Part shown: positions 61,949 through 64,000 of the stretch, in pieces | How the letters are laid out: the number at the start of each line of letters is the position of its first letter | How positions within the stretch are numbered: position 1 is the stretch's first letter | DNA from: Burkholderiales bacterium | GTDB taxonomy: Bacteria; Pseudomonadota; Gammaproteobacteria; Burkholderiales; Methylophilaceae | Length of the DNA stretch: 64,000 nucleotides | NCBI GenBank assembly: GCA_030831475.1 | Contig: JAURKY010000001.1 | Coordinates: forward strand, 45,215 to 109,214 | Direction of reading: 5' to 3' | Program-made: the position numbers and the translations under genes | Notes under the pieces: model-generated | What the model saw: the letters and a program-made list of their open reading frames with translations, nothing else | What the model was told of the DNA's origin: nothing | The model's database searches: none

Positions 61949-64000
61949 GGGCTTTAAATATTTTCCTGTAAAACTTTTACCATTTAAAATAATTTTTTCA
62001 GGAGGACCCTGTTCAATAATCTGTCCTCCTCTTTCGCCCCCTTCTGGACCCAGGTCAATAATCCAATCAGCCGTTTTAATAACATCAAGATTATGTTCAA
62101 TCACGACGAGGGTATTGCCGTTATCTCTCAAATGATGAAGCACATTGAGTAAGAGTTGAATATCAGCAAAGTGTAAACCGGTCGTGGGTTCATCGAGAAT
62201 ATATAAAGTTTTTCCGGTATCTCTTTTAGAGAGCTCTAAAGAAAGTTTAACCCTTTGGGCTTCGCCGCCTGAGAGTGTTGTCGCATTTTGTCCCAAGGTA
62301 ATATAGCCCAAGCCTACATCCAATAATGTTTTAAGTTTTCTTTCAATAATAGGAATGGATTCAAAAAACTCATAGGCTTTTTCGACGGTCATGGTTAAAA
62401 CATCATGGATATTTTTCCCCTTGTATCTAATCTCAAGGGTTTCTCGGTTATAGCGTTGCCCATGGCATACATCGCATTGAACATAAACATCAGGCAGAAA
62501 GTGCATCTCAACACGAATAAGCCCATCTCCCTCGCATGCTTCACAACGACCACCCTTAACGTTAAAGGAAAATCTTCCAGGCCCATAACCCCTTGAACGA
62601 CTCTCATGAACTTTTGCAAATAGATCTCTTATGGGTGTAAAGAGGCCGGTGTAGGTTGCAGGATTCGATCTTGGGGTTCTTCCGATAGGGCTTTGGTTCA
62701 CGTCTACAACCTTATCAAAGAAATGTGCTCCTTTAATTTCATCAAATTTTGCTGGCTCAAGATTACTCTTGTTAATAATTTTTGCCATTGAGAAATAAAG
62801 TGTGTCATTGATTAATGTCGATTTCCCACTTCCTGAAACACCCGTTACACAAGTTAAAAGCCCTACAGGTAATTTTAAATTTACTCCCTTTAAATTATTG
62901 CCTTCAGCATTGATAATTTCAAGATAACCTCTCTTAGGCTCTTGCCGCTTAGTTGGAATTAAGATTTTTTTCTCACCTGAGAGATATTGGCCAGTCAGTG
63001 AGTCTTCATTATTTGAAATATTTTTGGGAGTGCCTGAGCATACAATTTTACCACCATGGATACCGGCACCTGGGCCAATATCAATGACAAAATCTGCACT
63101 AAGAATGGCATCTAGATCATGTTCTACCACGATGACAGTATTGCCAAGATCTCTTAAGTTTTTAAGAGTTTCGAGCAACCGATCATTGTCTCTTTGATGA
63201 AGTCCAATGGAGGGCTCATCGAGAACATACATCACACCGGTTAAACCACTACCTATCTGTGAGGCCAATCTAATCCTTTGTGCCTCTCCACCTGATAAAG
63301 TTTCAGCCGATCTTGATAAAGAGAGGTAATTTAATCCGACATTGATAAGAAAAAAGAGCCTATTTTTTAACTCTTGTAAAATTTTGCTAGCAATTTCAGC
63401 TTTATTACCTTTTAAGCTCATGGAATCAAAAATTTGAAAGGCTTTGCTTAATGGTAACTGGCAAATCTCATGAATATTCATACCTTCGACCAAAACGTTT
63501 CTCGATTCAAGTCGAAGCCTTGAGCCTTGGCATGAAGGACACTCTTGGATACTTAAATATTTAGCTAGTTCATCTCTAACAGTGTTTGAATCTGTTTCTT
63601 GATAACGACGTTTTAGATTATTAATTATTCCCTCAAAAGAATGCGTTTTACTATAAATCGTACCCCGGTCGCTAAAGTAATTAAATTCTATTTTTTCGTT
63701 ACCACTACCGTTTAATAAAATATTTTGTACATGTTCAGGTAATGCATTAAAAGGAGTTTCAATATCAAATTTATAATGATGTGCTAAGCTTTTCAGCATT
63801 TGAAAATAAAATTGATTTCTTTTGTCCCATCCCTTAATGGCACCTGATCCAAGGGATAATTCGGGAAATGCAACTATTCGCTTAGCATCAAAATAATTTT
63901 TATGTCCAATTCCATCACATTCATGGCAAGCACCCATGGGACTATTAAATGAAAAAAGTCGGGGTTCGAGTTCGGGCAGAGAATATTCGCAGTGAGGACA
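61937..64000 (-). CDS. uvrA: Excinuclease ABC subunit A (5' partial)
   Basis: The frame is open to the last base of the window, so only about the last 687 residues of a protein usually near 940 are present. Visible parts are the first zinc module (C-P-H-C at the edge, then C-H-E-C), the ABC signature [10 protein letters not shown] and Walker B of the first ATPase, the second Walker [10 protein letters not shown], the second zinc module (C-E-A-C, then C-D-V-C) and the second signature [10 protein letters not shown]. UvrA recognises DNA damage and loads UvrB. Its end overlaps aroE by 12 bases with no terminator between them. Confidence 0.98.
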   Translation of the reverse strand, partial: CPHCEYSLPELEPRLFSFNSPMGACHECDGIGHKNYFDAKRIVAFPELSLGSGAIKGWDKRNQFYFQMLKSLAHHYKFDIETPFNALPEHVQNILLNGSGNEKIEFNYFSDRGTIYSKTHSFEGIINNLKRRYQETDSNTVRDELAKYLSIQECPSCQGSRLRLESRNVLVEGMNIHEICQLPLSKAFQIFDSMSLKGNKAEIASKILQELKNRLFFLINVGLNYLSLSRSAETLSGGEAQRIRLASQIGSGLTGVMYVLDEPSIGLHQRDNDRLLETLKNLRDLGNTVIVVEHDLDAILSADFVIDIGPGAGIHGGKIVCSGTPKNISNNEDSLTGQYLSGEKKILIPTKRQEPKRGYLEIINAEGNNLKGVNLKLPVGLLTCVTGVSGSGKSTLINDTLYFSMAKIINKSNLEPAKFDEIKGAHFFDKVVDVNQSPIGRTPRSNPATYTGLFTPIRDLFAKVHESRSRGYGPGRFSFNVKGGRCEACEGDGLIRVEMHFLPDVYVQCDVCHGQRYNRETLEIRYKGKNIHDVLTMTVEKAYEFFESIPIIERKLKTLLDVGLGYITLGQNATTLSGGEAQRVKLSLELSKRDTGKTLYILDEPTTGLHFADIQLLLNVLHHLRDNGNTLVVIEHNLDVIKTADWIIDLGPEGGERGGQIIEQGPPEKIILNGKSFTGKYLKPLLK

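Overview
The window is a 64 kb piece of AT-rich, gene-dense bacterial chromosome with short intergenic gaps, many overlapping or abutting genes, and no tRNA, rRNA, insertion sequence, prophage or CRISPR array that I can see. The gene families and gene orders (metX-metW-ampG, hemA-prfA-prmC, rpe-gph-trpEGDC, mreBCD-mrdA-rodA-rlpA, torF-glnK-amtB next to ubiK, PF08886-type gshA with gshB) are those of Betaproteobacteria. Strong streamlining together with a gene for the PQQ precursor peptide PqqA points to a methylotroph of the Methylophilales, most likely a freshwater or marine streamlined lineage (OM43 / Methylopumilus type). That placement is inference from gene content, not from a marker-gene tree.

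Layout. 1-2.2 kb: a protease-TPR fragment, a small lipoprotein, a small zinc-ribbon protein, a dienelactone-hydrolase-like enzyme and a 51-residue unknown. 2.3-4.9 kb: thiS-thiG-apaG-mltA. 4.97-5.04 kb: an orphan pqqA with its own leader and terminator. 5.2-7.9 kb: torF-glnK-amtB behind an excellent sigma-54 promoter, divergent from ubiK. 8.2-14.5 kb: metH, mpl, a TonB-like gene and a thioredoxin-like ferredoxin gene. 14.5-30.8 kb: an unbroken run of 20 minus-strand genes from mreB down to a HIT-family gene, with no gap above about 25 bases. It carries cell shape (mreBCD, mrdA, rodA, rlpA), lipoate (lipAB), glutathione (gshAB), a flavinylation-type trio (apbE, a NusG-II protein, a Gx-family membrane protein), lptM-lysA, ispH, nudB and nadA. 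30.9-34.1 kb: gatCAB. 34.1-41.7 kb: pyrE, xth, ampG, metW, metX, prmC, prfA, hemA. 41.8-48 kb: rpe-gph-trpEGDC-hemB. 48-53.6 kb: a nucleotidyltransferase-like unknown and mrcA on the minus strand, and aroK-aroB-dgt on the plus strand. 53.7-56.9 kb: a highly expressed porin and a TPR/glycosyltransferase protein. 56.9-61.1 kb: ntrC, ntrB and glnA, with glnA under a sigma-54 promoter and an NtrC-type dyad. 61.1-64 kb: aroE and the C-terminal part of uvrA.

The nitrogen genes form one circuit split between two places: NtrB/NtrC and glnA near 57-61 kb, and the ammonium transporter, PII protein and TorF porin near 5-8 kb. Both target operons carry -24/-12 promoters that fit NtrC control. No coding gap exceeds about 205 bases; the largest are the glnA/aroE interval (60926-61129) and the pqqA leader with the amtB 3' flank (5045-5239).

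Most of the window is conserved housekeeping. The points most worth a second look are the orphan pqqA, the likely deletion of pilMNOPQ between mrcA and aroK, the ApbE/NusG-II/Gx trio, near-leaderless promoters, and regulatory hairpins around pqqA and the porin gene. I found no clearly new multi-gene system.
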